This document shows positions 20,105 to 29,866 of a stretch of DNA of 64,000 bases, in pieces. Every line of letters starts with the position of its first letter. Position 1 is the stretch's first letter. A program made the translations under genes and the position numbers. The DNA is from Paraburkholderia aspalathi (lineage in GTDB: Bacteria; Pseudomonadota; Gammaproteobacteria; Burkholderiales; Burkholderiaceae), in assembly GCF_900116445.1 (NCBI RefSeq), contig NZ_FPBH01000003.1, forward strand, positions 372,001 through 436,000, given 5' to 3'. The notes beneath the pieces were generated by a model. The model saw only the letters and a program-made list of their open reading frames with translations. It was not told where the DNA came from and searched no databases.

Positions 20105-21250
20105 TCAGCGCGGACGGTAGCCGTACAGATCGCCGTCGTGTGTCAGCACGACCAGCGTTTCGCCGGCCAGCACCGGCGCTGCGGTAATCGGGGTGCCGTC
20201 GGTCTTCACACGGGCCACGAGTGTACCGTCGTCGCGCGACAGGAAGTGCACGTAGCCCTGATAGTCGCCCAGCACGGCGGCATGACCCAGAATGAACGGG
20301 ACGCTGAGTTCGCGATTCTTCAGCTTGTCGTTCTTCCACAGGGTCGCGCCGTTGCTGACGTCGAACGCCGACACCACCGACCAGTCGTCGGCCGCCACCA
20401 CGGCACGGTCATCCTGCGCGAGACCGCTCGTGCTCGAAAACGCCTTTTCCCACACCGCGCGGCCCGAGTTCGCGTCGAAGCAGCCAATCTGACCCTGGAA
20501 CGTCACCGCACAGGTTTCCGAACCAAGCAGCGTGGGCGGGCCTGTCACGTCATTGATACGCTCCACTTCCGTCACCCCCTTCGGATACGACACCGGGGTC
20601 TGCCAGTAGTTGTCACCGGTCTGCAGGTTGATCGCGGCGAACGCGCCGCCCGGGAAACCGGCCAGCACCGCCGCGTCGCCCGCGAACGTCATGCCCGAGG
20701 ACACGCGCAGGTTGAGCGGCACCGCGCGGTTGCGATAATTCCACTTCTGCTCGCCAGTTTGCGCGTTGAACGCGACGATCTGACCGTCGACCGTGCGCAC
20801 CACCACGAGGCCGTTGCCGACCAGCGGCGGCGAGATGATTTCGCCAGGCGCCTTGGCGGTCCACAATTGTTTGCCGTCCGCGCCGAGCACGTAGACATCG
20901 CCCTTCAGGCCGCCGACCGCCGTGAGCGTGCCGTCGCTGCCGACACCGGCCGACAGATCGTCACGCAACTTGACGCGCCAGATGTCCTTGCCGGTTTGCG
21001 CGTCGATCTTCGCAACCGAGCCGTTCGCGCCCGCCGCGTACACCGCGTTGCCGACCGCGACCGGCGAGAACAGGTAACGACCCGCCTTGCCGACGCTCGT
21101 CTTCCACGCCTGCTGCACGTCGAGCACGGGTTTGAACTCGGTGAGCGGCGTGGGCTCGCGGCGCTCGTCTTTCGTGGATGAGCAAGCCGCCATGGTGAGC
21201 ACGGTCATCGCACAGGCAACGGGCACAGCGTAACGTTTCAGCAGATTCAT
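20105..21250 (-). CDS. bamB: Outer membrane protein assembly factor BamB
   Basis: An outer-membrane lipoprotein of the BAM complex, a beta-propeller that supports BamA in beta-barrel insertion. The signal peptide ends in a lipobox (TMAAC, cysteine at residue 23 from the ATG at 21250). The 381-residue chain contains repeated propeller blades with the PQQ-like pattern (GKDIWRVKL, GKQLWTAKA, GEQKWNYRN, GRAVWEKAF, GATLWKNDK). An ATG five codons upstream (21265) is possible. It follows yfgM by 75 bases and closes the rlmN-to-bamB series at a terminator. Confidence 0.96.
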   Translation of the reverse strand: MNLLKRYAVPVACAMTVLTMAACSSTKDERREPTPLTEFKPVLDVQQAWKTSVGKAGRYLFSPVAVGNAVYAAGANGSVAKIDAQTGKDIWRVKLRDDLSAGVGSDGTLTAVGGLKGDVYVLGADGKQLWTAKAPGEIISPPLVGNGLVVVRTVDGQIVAFNAQTGEQKWNYRNRAVPLNLRVSSGMTFAGDAAVLAGFPGGAFAAINLQTGDNYWQTPVSYPKGVTEVERINDVTGPPTLLGSETCAVTFQGQIGCFDANSGRAVWEKAFSSTSGLAQDDRAVVAADDWSVVSAFDVSNGATLWKNDKLKNRELSVPFILGHAAVLGDYQGYVHFLSRDDGTLVARVKTDGTPITAAPVLAGETLVVLTHDGDLYGYRPR

Positions 21251-21325
21251 CGGTGGACGAAGCATTCAGGAAATGAGTTAAAGGAGACCGGTTGGTCGTG
21301 TCATGCGGCGCGCTGCATGCGGCGA

Positions 21326-21955
21326 TTAGCCGCCCAGCGCATCCAGCTTGAACTGAATCAACTGGCGAGCCGAGCTATCGTTTTTCGACAGCGAGTCGAG
21401 GGCAAGCTTGTAGGCAGCGCGCGCATCGTCACGCTTGCCTTGGGCGGCGAGCAGATCACCGCGGCCGTCCGCCACAATGCCCTTGAACGCATCGGACTGC
21501 GGTTCGGCGAGCAGTGCGAGCCCCTGGTCGTAAGCCTTGTCGTCGAGCAGCAGCGAAGCCAGACGGAGCTTGGCGATCTGCTTGAACTCGTCGTCTTTTG
21601 CGTGATCGATGGTCCATTGCAACTGGGCCTTCGCGGCGGCTTCGTCACCCGCGGCGTACAGCGCCTTGGCGGCGCCCAGCGCGGTCATCTGCGCATACGC
21701 GGTGCGGCTGAACTTGTCTTCCATATCGGTGGCAACGCGCGTGATCTTCGCCTTGTCGCCCGATGCCACGGCCTGCTGCACCTGGTCATACAGCACCGCG
21801 GCTTCCGCGGCCTGGCGCCGTTGCCAGAAATTCCAGCCGTTCCAGCCGGCGGCGGCAACCAGGGCCACCAGCACGATCCACGTGGTTGCATTGCCCCACT
21901 GCGTCCACCATGCTTTCAGACTTTCAATCGATTCTTGTTCGTCGTGGTAACTCAT
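21326..21955 (-). CDS. yfgM: YfgM family TPR protein (ancillary SecYEG translocon subunit)
   Basis: A 209-residue membrane-anchored periplasmic protein. One transmembrane helix (about 24-42, TTWIVLVALVAAAGWNGWNF) is followed by tetratricopeptide-like helices. In E. coli YfgM binds SecYEG and the PpiD chaperone and helps newly exported proteins. It lies between hisS and bamB, the conserved order, which links it to export and outer-membrane assembly. Confidence 0.92.
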   Translation of the reverse strand: MSYHDEQESIESLKAWWTQWGNATTWIVLVALVAAAGWNGWNFWQRRQAAEAAVLYDQVQQAVASGDKAKITRVATDMEDKFSRTAYAQMTALGAAKALYAAGDEAAAKAQLQWTIDHAKDDEFKQIAKLRLASLLLDDKAYDQGLALLAEPQSDAFKGIVADGRGDLLAAQGKRDDARAAYKLALDSLSKNDSSARQLIQFKLDALGG

Positions 21956-22021
21956 CGCCCGGCGATTTCCTCTTTCTTGATACGTGTGCGTGTCGAGCCA
22001 AGGGGCCCGACGACATCGCGA

Positions 22022-23362
22022 TCAGTCGTCGCCGTCTTCGGCGGTTGCAACCATCGCATTGATTAGAAATTCGGTCAAGTCTTCGGCGGGCACGTTATGT
22101 TGCTCGTTTTTACCGCCGTTAGAACTTGTATCACGGAGCGGTTTGACGCCGACCGTGCCGTTCGCAATCTCGTCTTCGCCGAGGACCACCGCGAATGCCG
22201 CGCCGCTCGCGTCAGCACGCTTCATTTGCGACTTGAAGCTCGCCGTCTGACCGTCCGCGCTGCAATGCAGGATCACGTCGAGACCCGTGTCGCGCAAACG
22301 CTCGGCGATGATAAAGGCCTGTTCGCGCGCCGCGTCGCCCTGATGGACCACGTATACGTCGCAGCCCTCGTCTTCCGGCACGAGCTGATCTTCTTTCAGC
22401 AATTCGAGGATACGCTCGACGCCCATGGCCCAGCCGCATGCGCCCGTCGGCTTACCGCCGAGCTGTTCGATCAGCGGATCGTAACGGCCGCCGGCCGCGA
22501 CCGTGCCTTGCGCGCCGAGCTTGTCGGTCACCCATTCGAACACGGTCAGGTTGTAATAATCGAGACCGCGCACGAGACGCGGATTGATCGTGAACGGAAT
22601 GTTGTTCGCCTTCAGAATGCGCTGCAGGCCTTCGAAGTGCGCGCGCGATTCTTCGCCGAGAAAATCGATCAGCTTGGGCGCGTTCTGCGCGACTTCCTGC
22701 ATGGCCGGATTTTTCGTGTCGAGCACGCGCAGCGGGTTCGTGTACAGACGGCGCTTCGCCTCTTCGTCGAGCACGTCCATGTGCTTTTCGAGGTAGGCGA
22801 TCAACTCGACGCGATGCGCCGCGCGCTCTTCCACGAGACCCAGCGAATTGAGCTCGAGCTTGATGCCCATTAAGCCGAGGTCGTCCCACAGACGCTGGCA
22901 CATCATGATGATTTCGGCGTCGGCGTCCGGACCGGCAAAGCCCAGCGCTTCCACGCCGACCTGATGGAACTGGCGATAACGGCCGCGCTGCGGACGCTCG
23001 TGACGGAACATCGGGCCGATGTACCACAGGCGCTTCGGACCGTCGTACAGCATGTTGTGCTCGATCGTCGCACGCACCACAGCCGCCGTATTTTCCGGGC
23101 GCATCGTCAGATTTTCGCCGTTCAATGCGTCGGTAAAGCTGTACATCTCTTTCTCGACGATGTCGGTCACCTCACCGATACCGCGCTTGAACAACTGCGT
23201 ATGCTCGATGATCGGCGTACGAATATTCTGGTATCCGTACGAGCGCAGCATCGACTTGACGGTCGCTTCAAAAAATTCCCACAGCCCGGCGTCCTGCGGA
23301 AGGATGTCATTCATGCCCTTCACACCGGACAACTTTTCGAGCTTTTTCTTCTGTTCAGTCAT
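22022..23362 (-). CDS. hisS: Histidyl-tRNA synthetase
   Basis: A 446-residue class II synthetase that charges tRNA-His. The N-terminus [20 protein letters not shown] and the histidine-specific motifs [15 protein letters not shown] and [12 protein letters not shown] are clear, and the C-terminal anticodon-binding domain is present ([16 protein letters not shown]). It starts 20 bases past the ispG stop and is probably cotranscribed with it. The final tail (residues about 410-446) is slightly longer and more acidic than in E. coli. Confidence 0.97.
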   Translation of the reverse strand: MTEQKKKLEKLSGVKGMNDILPQDAGLWEFFEATVKSMLRSYGYQNIRTPIIEHTQLFKRGIGEVTDIVEKEMYSFTDALNGENLTMRPENTAAVVRATIEHNMLYDGPKRLWYIGPMFRHERPQRGRYRQFHQVGVEALGFAGPDADAEIIMMCQRLWDDLGLMGIKLELNSLGLVEERAAHRVELIAYLEKHMDVLDEEAKRRLYTNPLRVLDTKNPAMQEVAQNAPKLIDFLGEESRAHFEGLQRILKANNIPFTINPRLVRGLDYYNLTVFEWVTDKLGAQGTVAAGGRYDPLIEQLGGKPTGACGWAMGVERILELLKEDQLVPEDEGCDVYVVHQGDAAREQAFIIAERLRDTGLDVILHCSADGQTASFKSQMKRADASGAAFAVVLGEDEIANGTVGVKPLRDTSSNGGKNEQHNVPAEDLTEFLINAMVATAEDGDD

Positions 23363-23382
23363 CTGTCTTCGATTGGCGGTAT

Positions 23383-24699
23383 TTAGTTGAGTGCTTCGGC
23401 GCGGCCATAGCGGCGCTCGACGTAGTCACTCACGATTTGCTGGAATTCTTGCGCGATGTTCTCGCCGCGCAGCGTCTTGACCTTCTCGCCGTCGATGAAC
23501 ACCGGCGCGGCCGGATTTTCGCCCGAACCCGGCAAGCTGATGCCGATATTCGCCTGTTTCGATTCGCCCGGACCGTTGACGATGCAGCCCATCACCGCGA
23601 CGTGCATCTTTTCGACGCCAGGATATTGATCGCGCCACACCGGCATCTGCGTGCGCAGATAGGTCTGGATTTGCGACGCCAGCTCCTGGAACAGCGTGCT
23701 GGTGGTGCGGCCACAACCCGGGCACGCGATCACCATTGGCGTGAACGAGCGCAGGCCCATGGTCTGCAGAATTTCCTGGCCGACGATCACTTCACCCGTG
23801 CGCGGGCCACCCGGCTCCGGTGTGAGCGAGATACGGATCGTGTCGCCGATGCCTTGCTGCAGCAACACCGACAACGCAGCGGTCGACGCCACAATGCCCT
23901 TCGACCCCATGCCCGCTTCGGTCAGACCCAGATGCAGCGCGAAGTCGCAACGGCGTGCGAGTTCACGATACACCGCGATCAGATCCTGCACGCCGCTGAC
24001 CTTGCACGACAGAATGATCTTGTTGCGCGGCAGGCCGATTTCGACCGCGCGCTCTGCCGAGCCAATCGCCGACTGGATCAGCGCTTCGTACATCACGCTC
24101 TGCGCTTCCCACGGCGTGGAACGCGCGGCGTTTTCGTCCATCATCTTCGCGAGCAGGTCCTGGTCGAGGCTGCCCCAGTTGACGCCGATCCGCACCGGCT
24201 TGTCGTACTTCACCGCCGCTTCGATCATTTGCGCGAACTGCGTGTCGCGCTTCGCGCCGTGGCCGACATTGCCCGGATTGATCCGGTACTTCGACAACGA
24301 CTCCGCGCACGCGGGGTAATCGCGCAGCAGCAAATGGCCGTTGTAATGAAAATCGCCGACCAGCGGCACCGACACGCCCATGCGGTCGAGCTGCTCGCGA
24401 ACCGCCGGCACGGCCGCCGCCGCTTCCGGCGTATTGACCGTGATACGCACCAGTTCCGAACCGGCTTGCGCCAGTTCCTTGATCTGGATCGCCGTGCCGA
24501 TCGCGTCCGCGGTGTCGGTGTTGGTCATCGACTGGACGCGCACGGGCGCATCGCCGCCGATGGTGACGAGCTGACCGCCCCAGCGCACATCGACTGCGTG
24601 CGACTTGCGCCGCGCAGCGTGGCCGCCGAACACCGGCTCGTTTGAAACGATCTTGCTACTGGATTGGGATTGAGCTTCGGATTGCATCGAAAAACCCAT
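23383..24699 (-). CDS. ispG: 4-hydroxy-3-methylbut-2-en-1-yl diphosphate synthase (IspG/GcpE)
   Basis: A [4Fe-4S] enzyme of the non-mevalonate (MEP) isoprenoid pathway that reduces MEcPP to HMBPP. Cluster cysteines C326, C329 and C372 are in [13 protein letters not shown] and GCIVNGPGE, and the TIM-barrel start is [11 protein letters not shown]. It needs the ISC machinery coded at the window's right end. The start is ATG 24699 (or 24687, four codons later); neither has a clear ribosome binding site. It lies 86 bases downstream of rodZ. Confidence 0.97.
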   Translation of the reverse strand: MGFSMQSEAQSQSSSKIVSNEPVFGGHAARRKSHAVDVRWGGQLVTIGGDAPVRVQSMTNTDTADAIGTAIQIKELAQAGSELVRITVNTPEAAAAVPAVREQLDRMGVSVPLVGDFHYNGHLLLRDYPACAESLSKYRINPGNVGHGAKRDTQFAQMIEAAVKYDKPVRIGVNWGSLDQDLLAKMMDENAARSTPWEAQSVMYEALIQSAIGSAERAVEIGLPRNKIILSCKVSGVQDLIAVYRELARRCDFALHLGLTEAGMGSKGIVASTAALSVLLQQGIGDTIRISLTPEPGGPRTGEVIVGQEILQTMGLRSFTPMVIACPGCGRTTSTLFQELASQIQTYLRTQMPVWRDQYPGVEKMHVAVMGCIVNGPGESKQANIGISLPGSGENPAAPVFIDGEKVKTLRGENIAQEFQQIVSDYVERRYGRAEALN

Positions 24700-24785
24700 T
24701 TACGCCGCATGCGCCACACAAAAGACGTAGCGCCTGAATTGAAAAAGCGCCGCGAACCGGTTGGCCGCGACGCATACCGTATCTA

Positions 24786-25916
24786 TCAAGGCAACGCGAA
24801 GCGCGCCACGTTACCCTTGGCTGCCGAATATTTCGACGGATCGACTGGCTGACCATCGAGCGTAAGCGACTCGAGACCCGCCTTGTTGCCGACCGTGACC
24901 TTGAAAGGGGCCGCGCCCGTCACTTCCTTCGTATCGCCTGCGTGCACGAGGCCGGAGAACACTTCCTTGCCGTCCTTGCCACGCACGCTGAACCAGCTGT
25001 CCTGCGTCACGCGCAACGCAATGATCGCCTCACCCGCGGCCGGCGCCGCCGTATCCGCTGCCGCCGATGCGCCTATCGCGGCGACCACCGGCGCGCTCGC
25101 GCCTTGCGCCGCCGCCTGAACCTGCGAACCGGCCTTCGGGGCGACTGCTGCTGCCGTGACCGCCGGAGCGGGAGACGGCGCTTCACCGGTTGCCAGCGGG
25201 GCGGGCATCGGCGTACCCGACGCTGCGTTATCCGTTGCGGCCTGCGCTTCCGGGGCCGAAGCCGCGTCTTCCGCGGTTGCCTCGGAACCTGCCGGCTGAC
25301 CCTGCGCCACCGCGCCCGATGCACCGGTCGCGCCACCCGCCGCGCCGTTGGCGCTCGCCTTCAATCGTGCGAGCCACGCCGACGAATCACCGCCATTGGT
25401 ATGCCACATACCGAGCGCGATCACCGCGACGATTATCGCTGCAATGCCCCACAGCCATGAGCGGCTCTTTTGTCCACTGCCGCCGAGCGACAGCGATACA
25501 CGACCGCGCGGCAAATCCTTGCCCGACGATGCCGGCATCGACAGATCCGGCGCGGGCACACCCTTCTCGCGGCGCAAAGCCTGCGTAAACGGCGTGGGAT
25601 CCGCGCCGAGCATCTTCGCGTAGCTGCGCACCACGCCGAGCGCGAAGGTCGTGTCCGGCAGATGGCTGATGTCGCCCGATTCGAGCGCACGCAGCTTGGT
25701 GACGGAGACCTTCAGGCGCGCCGACACGTCTTCGATCGTCCAGCCCTTCAATTCACGCAATTGGGTCAAGCGCGCGCCAACTGCCGCCAGGGAATCGAAA
25801 CTCGCCGGGCCCGGCTGCTCAACAGGCTGCACTACCGCCCGGGCGACTGGCGCCGGATGGCCTTCGTTTGTGTCTGTGTCCTGCGGCTGCGGCTGCGGGT
25901 GCTGCGGCTCACTCAT
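24786..25916 (-). CDS. rodZ: Cytoskeleton protein RodZ
   Basis: A 376-residue bitopic inner-membrane protein that links MreB to the cell-wall machinery. The cytoplasmic helix-turn-helix domain spans about 44-110 (LTQLRELKGWTIEDVSARLKV). The transmembrane helix is at about 155-172 (WLWGIAAIIVAVIALGMW), followed by a long A/P/Q-rich periplasmic linker and a C-terminal DUF4115 domain (ALRVTQDSWFSVRGKDG). AAAGGA precedes the ATG at 25916. The 216-base gap to rlmN lacks the pilW gene often found here. Confidence 0.93.
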   Translation of the reverse strand: MSEPQHPQPQPQDTDTNEGHPAPVARAVVQPVEQPGPASFDSLAAVGARLTQLRELKGWTIEDVSARLKVSVTKLRALESGDISHLPDTTFALGVVRSYAKMLGADPTPFTQALRREKGVPAPDLSMPASSGKDLPRGRVSLSLGGSGQKSRSWLWGIAAIIVAVIALGMWHTNGGDSSAWLARLKASANGAAGGATGASGAVAQGQPAGSEATAEDAASAPEAQAATDNAASGTPMPAPLATGEAPSPAPAVTAAAVAPKAGSQVQAAAQGASAPVVAAIGASAAADTAAPAAGEAIIALRVTQDSWFSVRGKDGKEVFSGLVHAGDTKEVTGAAPFKVTVGNKAGLESLTLDGQPVDPSKYSAAKGNVARFALP

Positions 25917-26132
25917 CCCAAATCCTTTCGCGTCGATTCTTTTTCACTTGTGCAACCCGGACGGGCCAAAGCCTCACGCCCGAATCGCAGACCGTTTATA
26001 ACAAAATGCGCGGCCTTGTGTGCCGCTTCCGATCGCTTCTGCAAACTTTCTTTTCAACCGCGGAGGCGTGGAGCGTTTTCACACGCCCGGATCGCTTTCC
26101 TCCGAACGGTCGCGCCCCACTATCTCGCGCGA

Positions 26133-27284
26133 TTACACGGCGCGCACCTCGATAATCTTCGCTGCCTTCCCGGTGCGCTCAGCGAGGCGCGTGCGGTCTT
26201 TCACCGCACCGGCCAACTGACCGCAGGCAGCGTCGATATCATCGCCGCGTGTCTTACGCACTGTGGTGACGACGCCCGCGTCCATCAACACTTGTGCAAA
26301 CCGCTTGATCTGTTCCGGCTTCGAGCGGATGAGGCCCGATTCAGGGAACGGATTGAACGGAATCAGGTTGAACTTGCACGGTACGTCGCGCGTAACCGCC
26401 AGCAATTCGCGCGCTTGCGCTTCGCTGTCGTTCACGCCGTCGAGCATGCAATATTCGAACGTAATGAAATCGCGCGGCGCGACTTTCAGATAGCGCTGGC
26501 AAGCGGCCATCAATTCGCGCAACGGATACTTCTTGTTCAGCGGCACCAGCATGTCGCGCAGCGGGTCGCTCGGGGCATGCAGCGAGACCGCGAGCGCCAC
26601 CGGCAGATCGGCGCCAAGCCGGTCCATCATGGGCACGACGCCCGAAGTGGATAGTGTGACGCGGCGGCGCGACAGGCCGTACGCGTTATCGTCCAGCATC
26701 AGGCGCATGGCGGGCACCACCGCGTCGTAATTGAGCAGCGGCTCGCCCATACCCATCATCACCACGTTCGTGACGACACGCTCGCCTTTGCCGTCACCGC
26801 CCGTGGCGCGGCCGCCATCCGTGCCGCGCGTCGCGCGCAACGCGAACTCGGCCATACGCAGCTGGCCGATGATTTCGCCGGTGGTGAGATTGCGGGAGAA
26901 ACCCTGTTTGCCGGTCGAACAGAAACGGCAGTTGACCGCGCACCCCGCCTGCGACGACACGCACAGCGTGCCACGCGTTTCTTCGGGAATGTAGACGGTT
27001 TCAACCGCGTTGCTGTTGCCGACGTCGATCAGCCACTTGCGTGTGCCGTCGGTCGAAATATTGTCGCTGACGATGCCGGGCATCGTGATCGTTGCGCGCC
27101 CTTTGAGCTTTTCGCGCAAGGACTTCGCCAGATCGGTCATGCCGTCGAAGTCGGCGGCGTTGTACTGGTGGATCCAGCGCTGCAATTGCTTGGCGCGAAA
27201 CGGCTTCTCGCCCAGGCTGTCGCAGTAAGCGACAAGCCCTTGGGCGTCGAGGTCGAGAAGGTTGACGGTGGGACTGCTCGTCAT
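26133..27284 (-). CDS. rlmN: Dual-specificity 23S rRNA / tRNA adenine-C2 methyltransferase RlmN
   Basis: A 383-residue radical SAM enzyme that methylates A2503 of 23S rRNA and A37 of some tRNAs. Cluster cysteines C115, C119 and C122 form the C-x3-C-x2-C motif ([15 protein letters not shown]). The catalytic cysteine near the C-terminus is C354 (AACGQLAG), and the second mechanistic cysteine is in TLCVSSQ. The ATG at 27284 is chosen because AGGA sits at good spacing; the ATG at 27299 has none. Confidence 0.96.
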   Translation of the reverse strand: MTSSPTVNLLDLDAQGLVAYCDSLGEKPFRAKQLQRWIHQYNAADFDGMTDLAKSLREKLKGRATITMPGIVSDNISTDGTRKWLIDVGNSNAVETVYIPEETRGTLCVSSQAGCAVNCRFCSTGKQGFSRNLTTGEIIGQLRMAEFALRATRGTDGGRATGGDGKGERVVTNVVMMGMGEPLLNYDAVVPAMRLMLDDNAYGLSRRRVTLSTSGVVPMMDRLGADLPVALAVSLHAPSDPLRDMLVPLNKKYPLRELMAACQRYLKVAPRDFITFEYCMLDGVNDSEAQARELLAVTRDVPCKFNLIPFNPFPESGLIRSKPEQIKRFAQVLMDAGVVTTVRKTRGDDIDAACGQLAGAVKDRTRLAERTGKAAKIIEVRAV

Positions 27285-27314
27285 ATCGAATCCTGCCATT
27301 TCAGTGCGAGACTA

Positions 27315-27340
27315 CGTTCATGCAACAAGCTGCATGAACG
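27315..27340. repeat. 10-bp inverted repeat upstream of rlmN
   Basis: Perfect CGTTCATGCA (27315-27324) and TGCATGAACG (27331-27340) with a six-base loop. There is no T-tract, so it is not a standard terminator. It is centred about 43 bases before the rlmN start, within the 27300-27498 gap after ndk, where it could be an operator or an mRNA-stabilising hairpin. Confidence 0.65.
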
Positions 27341-27498
27341 CAATGCCGTTCGCGCCCATTCCTGCTGCTTTACCTTACTACTTTGCCGGGCTGTTCGTGC
27401 GGATTCGTGCGACAAATCCAACGGCAGCGCACGAATCGCGCGGATAGCGCCTTGCAGGGCAAGCGCGTTCAGACGCGCTCAAACCTGCCTAAACCCGC

Positions 27499-27924
27499 TT
27501 AACGCGAGTAGACGTTCACTTGCGGGAAGAAGAACGCGATTTCAACTGCAGCTGTTTCAGCGGCGTCCGAACCATGCACCGCGTTAGCGTCGATGCTGTC
27601 AGCGAAGTCAGCGCGGATCGTGCCCTTTTCTGCCTTCTTCGGATCCGTTGCGCCCATCAGGTCGCGGTGCTTCAGGATCGCGTTTTCGCCTTCCAGCGCT
27701 TGCACGACCACCGGGCCCGAGATCATGAAATCGACCAGGTCCTTGAAGAACGGGCGTGCAGCGTGCACAGCGTAGAACTTCTCTGCGTCAGCGCGCGACA
27801 GGTGGACCATGCGCGAAGCCACGATCTTCAGGCCAGCGTTTTCGAAACGGCTGTAGATCTGACCGATCACGTTCTTGGCCACTGCGTCCGGCTTGATAAT
27901 CGACAGGGTGCGTTCGATCGCCAT
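27499..27924 (-). CDS. ndk: Nucleoside diphosphate kinase
   Basis: A 141-residue enzyme that balances NTP and dNTP pools by transferring the gamma phosphate through phosphohistidine H117, seen in the motif NAVHGSDA. The N-terminus [12 protein letters not shown] is standard. A good GGAG site precedes the ATG at 27924. It starts the ndk-rlmN-rodZ series. Confidence 0.98.
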   Translation of the reverse strand: MAIERTLSIIKPDAVAKNVIGQIYSRFENAGLKIVASRMVHLSRADAEKFYAVHAARPFFKDLVDFMISGPVVVQALEGENAILKHRDLMGATDPKKAEKGTIRADFADSIDANAVHGSDAAETAAVEIAFFFPQVNVYSR

Positions 27925-27970
27925 AAAAACTCCAAAAAATTAAGAGGTTACAGATTCAAATGAATCCGCT

Positions 27971-27979
27971 ATTGTAGCA
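27971..27979 (-). promoter_or_regulatory. Probable ndk promoter, extended -10
   Basis: Minus-strand TGCTACAAT, an extended -10 box, about 47 bases before the ndk start. No matching -35 hexamer is needed or seen. Confidence 0.5.
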
Positions 27980-28030
27980 TGTTCCCGTGTATGATTGCGA
28001 TTGAACCCTTACAACATTGAAAGACTCCAA

Positions 28031-28096
28031 GCAGGAGTTTCTGAATACTGGTAGCGTAGGTCGTGTGGACATTTTCTGGGTATTGAAACTCCCTGC
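28031..28096 (+). repeat. Two-part inverted repeat in the leader of the Bax-inhibitor gene
   Basis: GCAGGAGTTTC (28031-28041) pairs with GAAACTCC-C-TGC (28085-28096) with one bulged C. After a TG bulge, AATAC (28044-28048) pairs with GTATT (28080-28084). The 31-base loop spans 28049-28079. It lies in the 311-base gap between divergent ndk and the Bax-inhibitor gene (27925-28235), which otherwise holds no gene. It could be a structured 5' leader or a regulator site. Confidence 0.6.
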
Positions 28097-28235
28097 CACC
28101 GCGCCAATCTTAGGGATGAACACCCTGCGACTGGCGGCAAGCATTCCGGCCGGCGCCGCACTACCTGACGCACCACCTGCTGCGCAACCCGCGGCACAAC
28201 CATTACGCAACATGCTTCTGAGGTAAGGAGAGACC

Positions 28236-28934
28236 ATGAACGATCATCCGTATAGCTTTGGCCGCAATGGCGCAGTCAGCACGGTCGAAACACGCAACCG
28301 CGTACTACGGAACACCTACTGGCTGCTAGCGCTGTCCATGATTCCGACCGTGCTCGGCGCATGGGTGGGCGTGGCAACCGGTTTCTCGCTGTTCGCCGCC
28401 ACCAGCCCCGGCATGAGCATGCTGGCGTTCTTCGCGATCGCCTTCGGTTTCATGTTCGCCATCCAGAAAACCAAAGACAGCGCCATTGGCGTGTTTGTGC
28501 TGCTCGGCTTCACGTTCTTCATGGGCCTGATGCTGTCGCGCATCCTGAGCTTCGTGCTCGGTTTTTCGAACGGCCCGTCGCTCATCATGCTGGCCTTTGG
28601 TGGCACTGGTGTGATCTTCGCCGCCATGGCAACGATCGCCACGGTCAGCAAGCGTGACTTCTCGGGCCTCGGCAAGTGGCTGTTCATGGGCGTCATCGTG
28701 CTGCTGCTGGCTTCGGTCGCCAACATCTTCCTGCACCTGCCGGCGTTGATGCTGACGGTGTCGGTGCTGGCCATCGTGATCTTCTCGGCCTACATGCTGT
28801 TCGACGTCCAGCGCGTCGTGAACGGCGGTGAAACGAACTACATCACCGCTACCCTCGCGATCTACCTGGATCTGTACAACGTGTTCGTCAACCTGCTCGC
28901 GCTGCTCGGCATCTTCGGCGGCAACCGCAACTAA
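28236..28934 (+). CDS. Bax inhibitor-1 / YccA family membrane protein
   Basis: A 232-residue integral membrane protein with about seven transmembrane helices. Family traits include NTYWLLALSMIPTVLGAW near the N-terminus, the mid-protein GTGVIFAAMATIA, and the C-terminal segment YLDLYNVFVNLLALLGIFGG with its acidic residue in a helix. E. coli homologue YccA binds and modulates FtsH; others are pH-gated Ca2+ leak channels. AAGGAGAG precedes the ATG at 28236. Monocistronic: a terminator follows. Confidence 0.93.
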   Translation: MNDHPYSFGRNGAVSTVETRNRVLRNTYWLLALSMIPTVLGAWVGVATGFSLFAATSPGMSMLAFFAIAFGFMFAIQKTKDSAIGVFVLLGFTFFMGLMLSRILSFVLGFSNGPSLIMLAFGGTGVIFAAMATIATVSKRDFSGLGKWLFMGVIVLLLASVANIFLHLPALMLTVSVLAIVIFSAYMLFDVQRVVNGGETNYITATLAIYLDLYNVFVNLLALLGIFGGNRN

Positions 28935-28974
28935 GTCTGACGCAAGGCGCGGCGCCCGAAACGCCGGCCTTGAA

Positions 28975-29012
28975 GAAAAAGCCCATGGCGAGCAATCGTC
29001 ATGGGCTTTTTT
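28975..29012. terminator. Terminator after the Bax-inhibitor gene
   Basis: Stem AAAAAGCCCATG/CATGGGCTTTTTT with a 12-base loop, ending in a T-tract on plus. The A-tract on the other side lets it serve the minus-strand metallohydrolase gene, which ends at 29086. Confidence 0.88.
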
Positions 29013-29085
29013 CTTTGCACTGCCGGCAAGTCAGCGGTGAATCACCGAGCCTGGCAATGTCAAATGCCAGTCAATCAGAGACGGA

Positions 29086-29859
29086 TCACAAGCTCAGCCA
29101 GGCGAAGCCCTCATCCTGAGAGGCGACCACCACTTCGGTTGGCGCGGCGCCCAACACACCCGCTATGGCGGCCTGCGCGAGTTCCGGTGTGTTGTTCTGC
29201 TGGCTCAGATGCGCGGCCACCAGATGGCGCAAGCGCGAACGGTCGAGCGAGGCCAGGATTTCAGCCGCGGCTTCGTTGTTCAGATGCCCGTGATTGCCGC
29301 CGATACGCGCCTTCAGCGATTGCGGATACCGGCTACCCGCCAGCATTCGCACGTCGTGATTGCATTCGAGCACCAGCGCGTCGCAGCCGCTCAGCACCGC
29401 GCTGATATGCGGCGTGGAAGTGCCGACGTCGGTCAGCACGCCAAGCCGGCTCGCGCCGTTGGAGAGCACGTACTGCAGCGGCTCGCGGGCGTCGTGAGGA
29501 ACGGTGTAAGGGAGGATGCTGAGGTCGCCGATCGCCACCGCCTCGTCGCCCCACAGCACCTGCAGGTCGACGTCGGCTTCGTCGGCGCCCACCGCGCGGG
29601 CGGTGCCCCAGCTCATGTACAACGGAATCGACCACTTGCGCGCCAGCGTCAGCGCGCTGCCAATGTGGTCGCTGTGTTCATGTGTAATCAGAATGGCGTC
29701 GAGACCTTCGACGCCCGCGCCGAGCCGCGTTAGACGCCGCTCGACTTCCTTGGCCGAAAAGCCGCAATCGAGCAGAACGCGCGTGGTGGTCGCGCCGCAT
29801 TGCGCTTCCACCAGCAAGGCATTGCCTTCACTGCCGCTGCCGAGACTGGCGAAGCGCAC
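29086..29859 (-). CDS. Metallo-beta-lactamase fold hydrolase (YycJ-like)
   Basis: A 257-residue MBL-fold protein with the zinc-binding H-x-H-x-D-H motif at 60-65 (THEHSDHIGS) and a further histidine in HDVRMLAGSRYP. The N-terminus MRFASLGSGSEGNALLVEA is typical of the YycJ/WalJ group, some of which are 5'-3' DNA exonucleases. The start is a GTG at 29859, 7 bases past the bamC stop, so it is cotranscribed. A DNA end-processing role is plausible but not shown. Confidence 0.9.
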   Translation of the reverse strand: MRFASLGSGSEGNALLVEAQCGATTTRVLLDCGFSAKEVERRLTRLGAGVEGLDAILITHEHSDHIGSALTLARKWSIPLYMSWGTARAVGADEADVDLQVLWGDEAVAIGDLSILPYTVPHDAREPLQYVLSNGASRLGVLTDVGTSTPHISAVLSGCDALVLECNHDVRMLAGSRYPQSLKARIGGNHGHLNNEAAAEILASLDRSRLRHLVAAHLSQQNNTPELAQAAIAGVLGAAPTEVVVASQDEGFAWLSL

Positions 29860-29866
29860 AGCCCGC

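Noticed and set aside
28017..28226. A 69-residue ORF upstream of the Bax-inhibitor gene
   Set aside because: It opens with TTG, lacks a ribosome binding site and has no protein-like composition; the region is better read as a structured leader.
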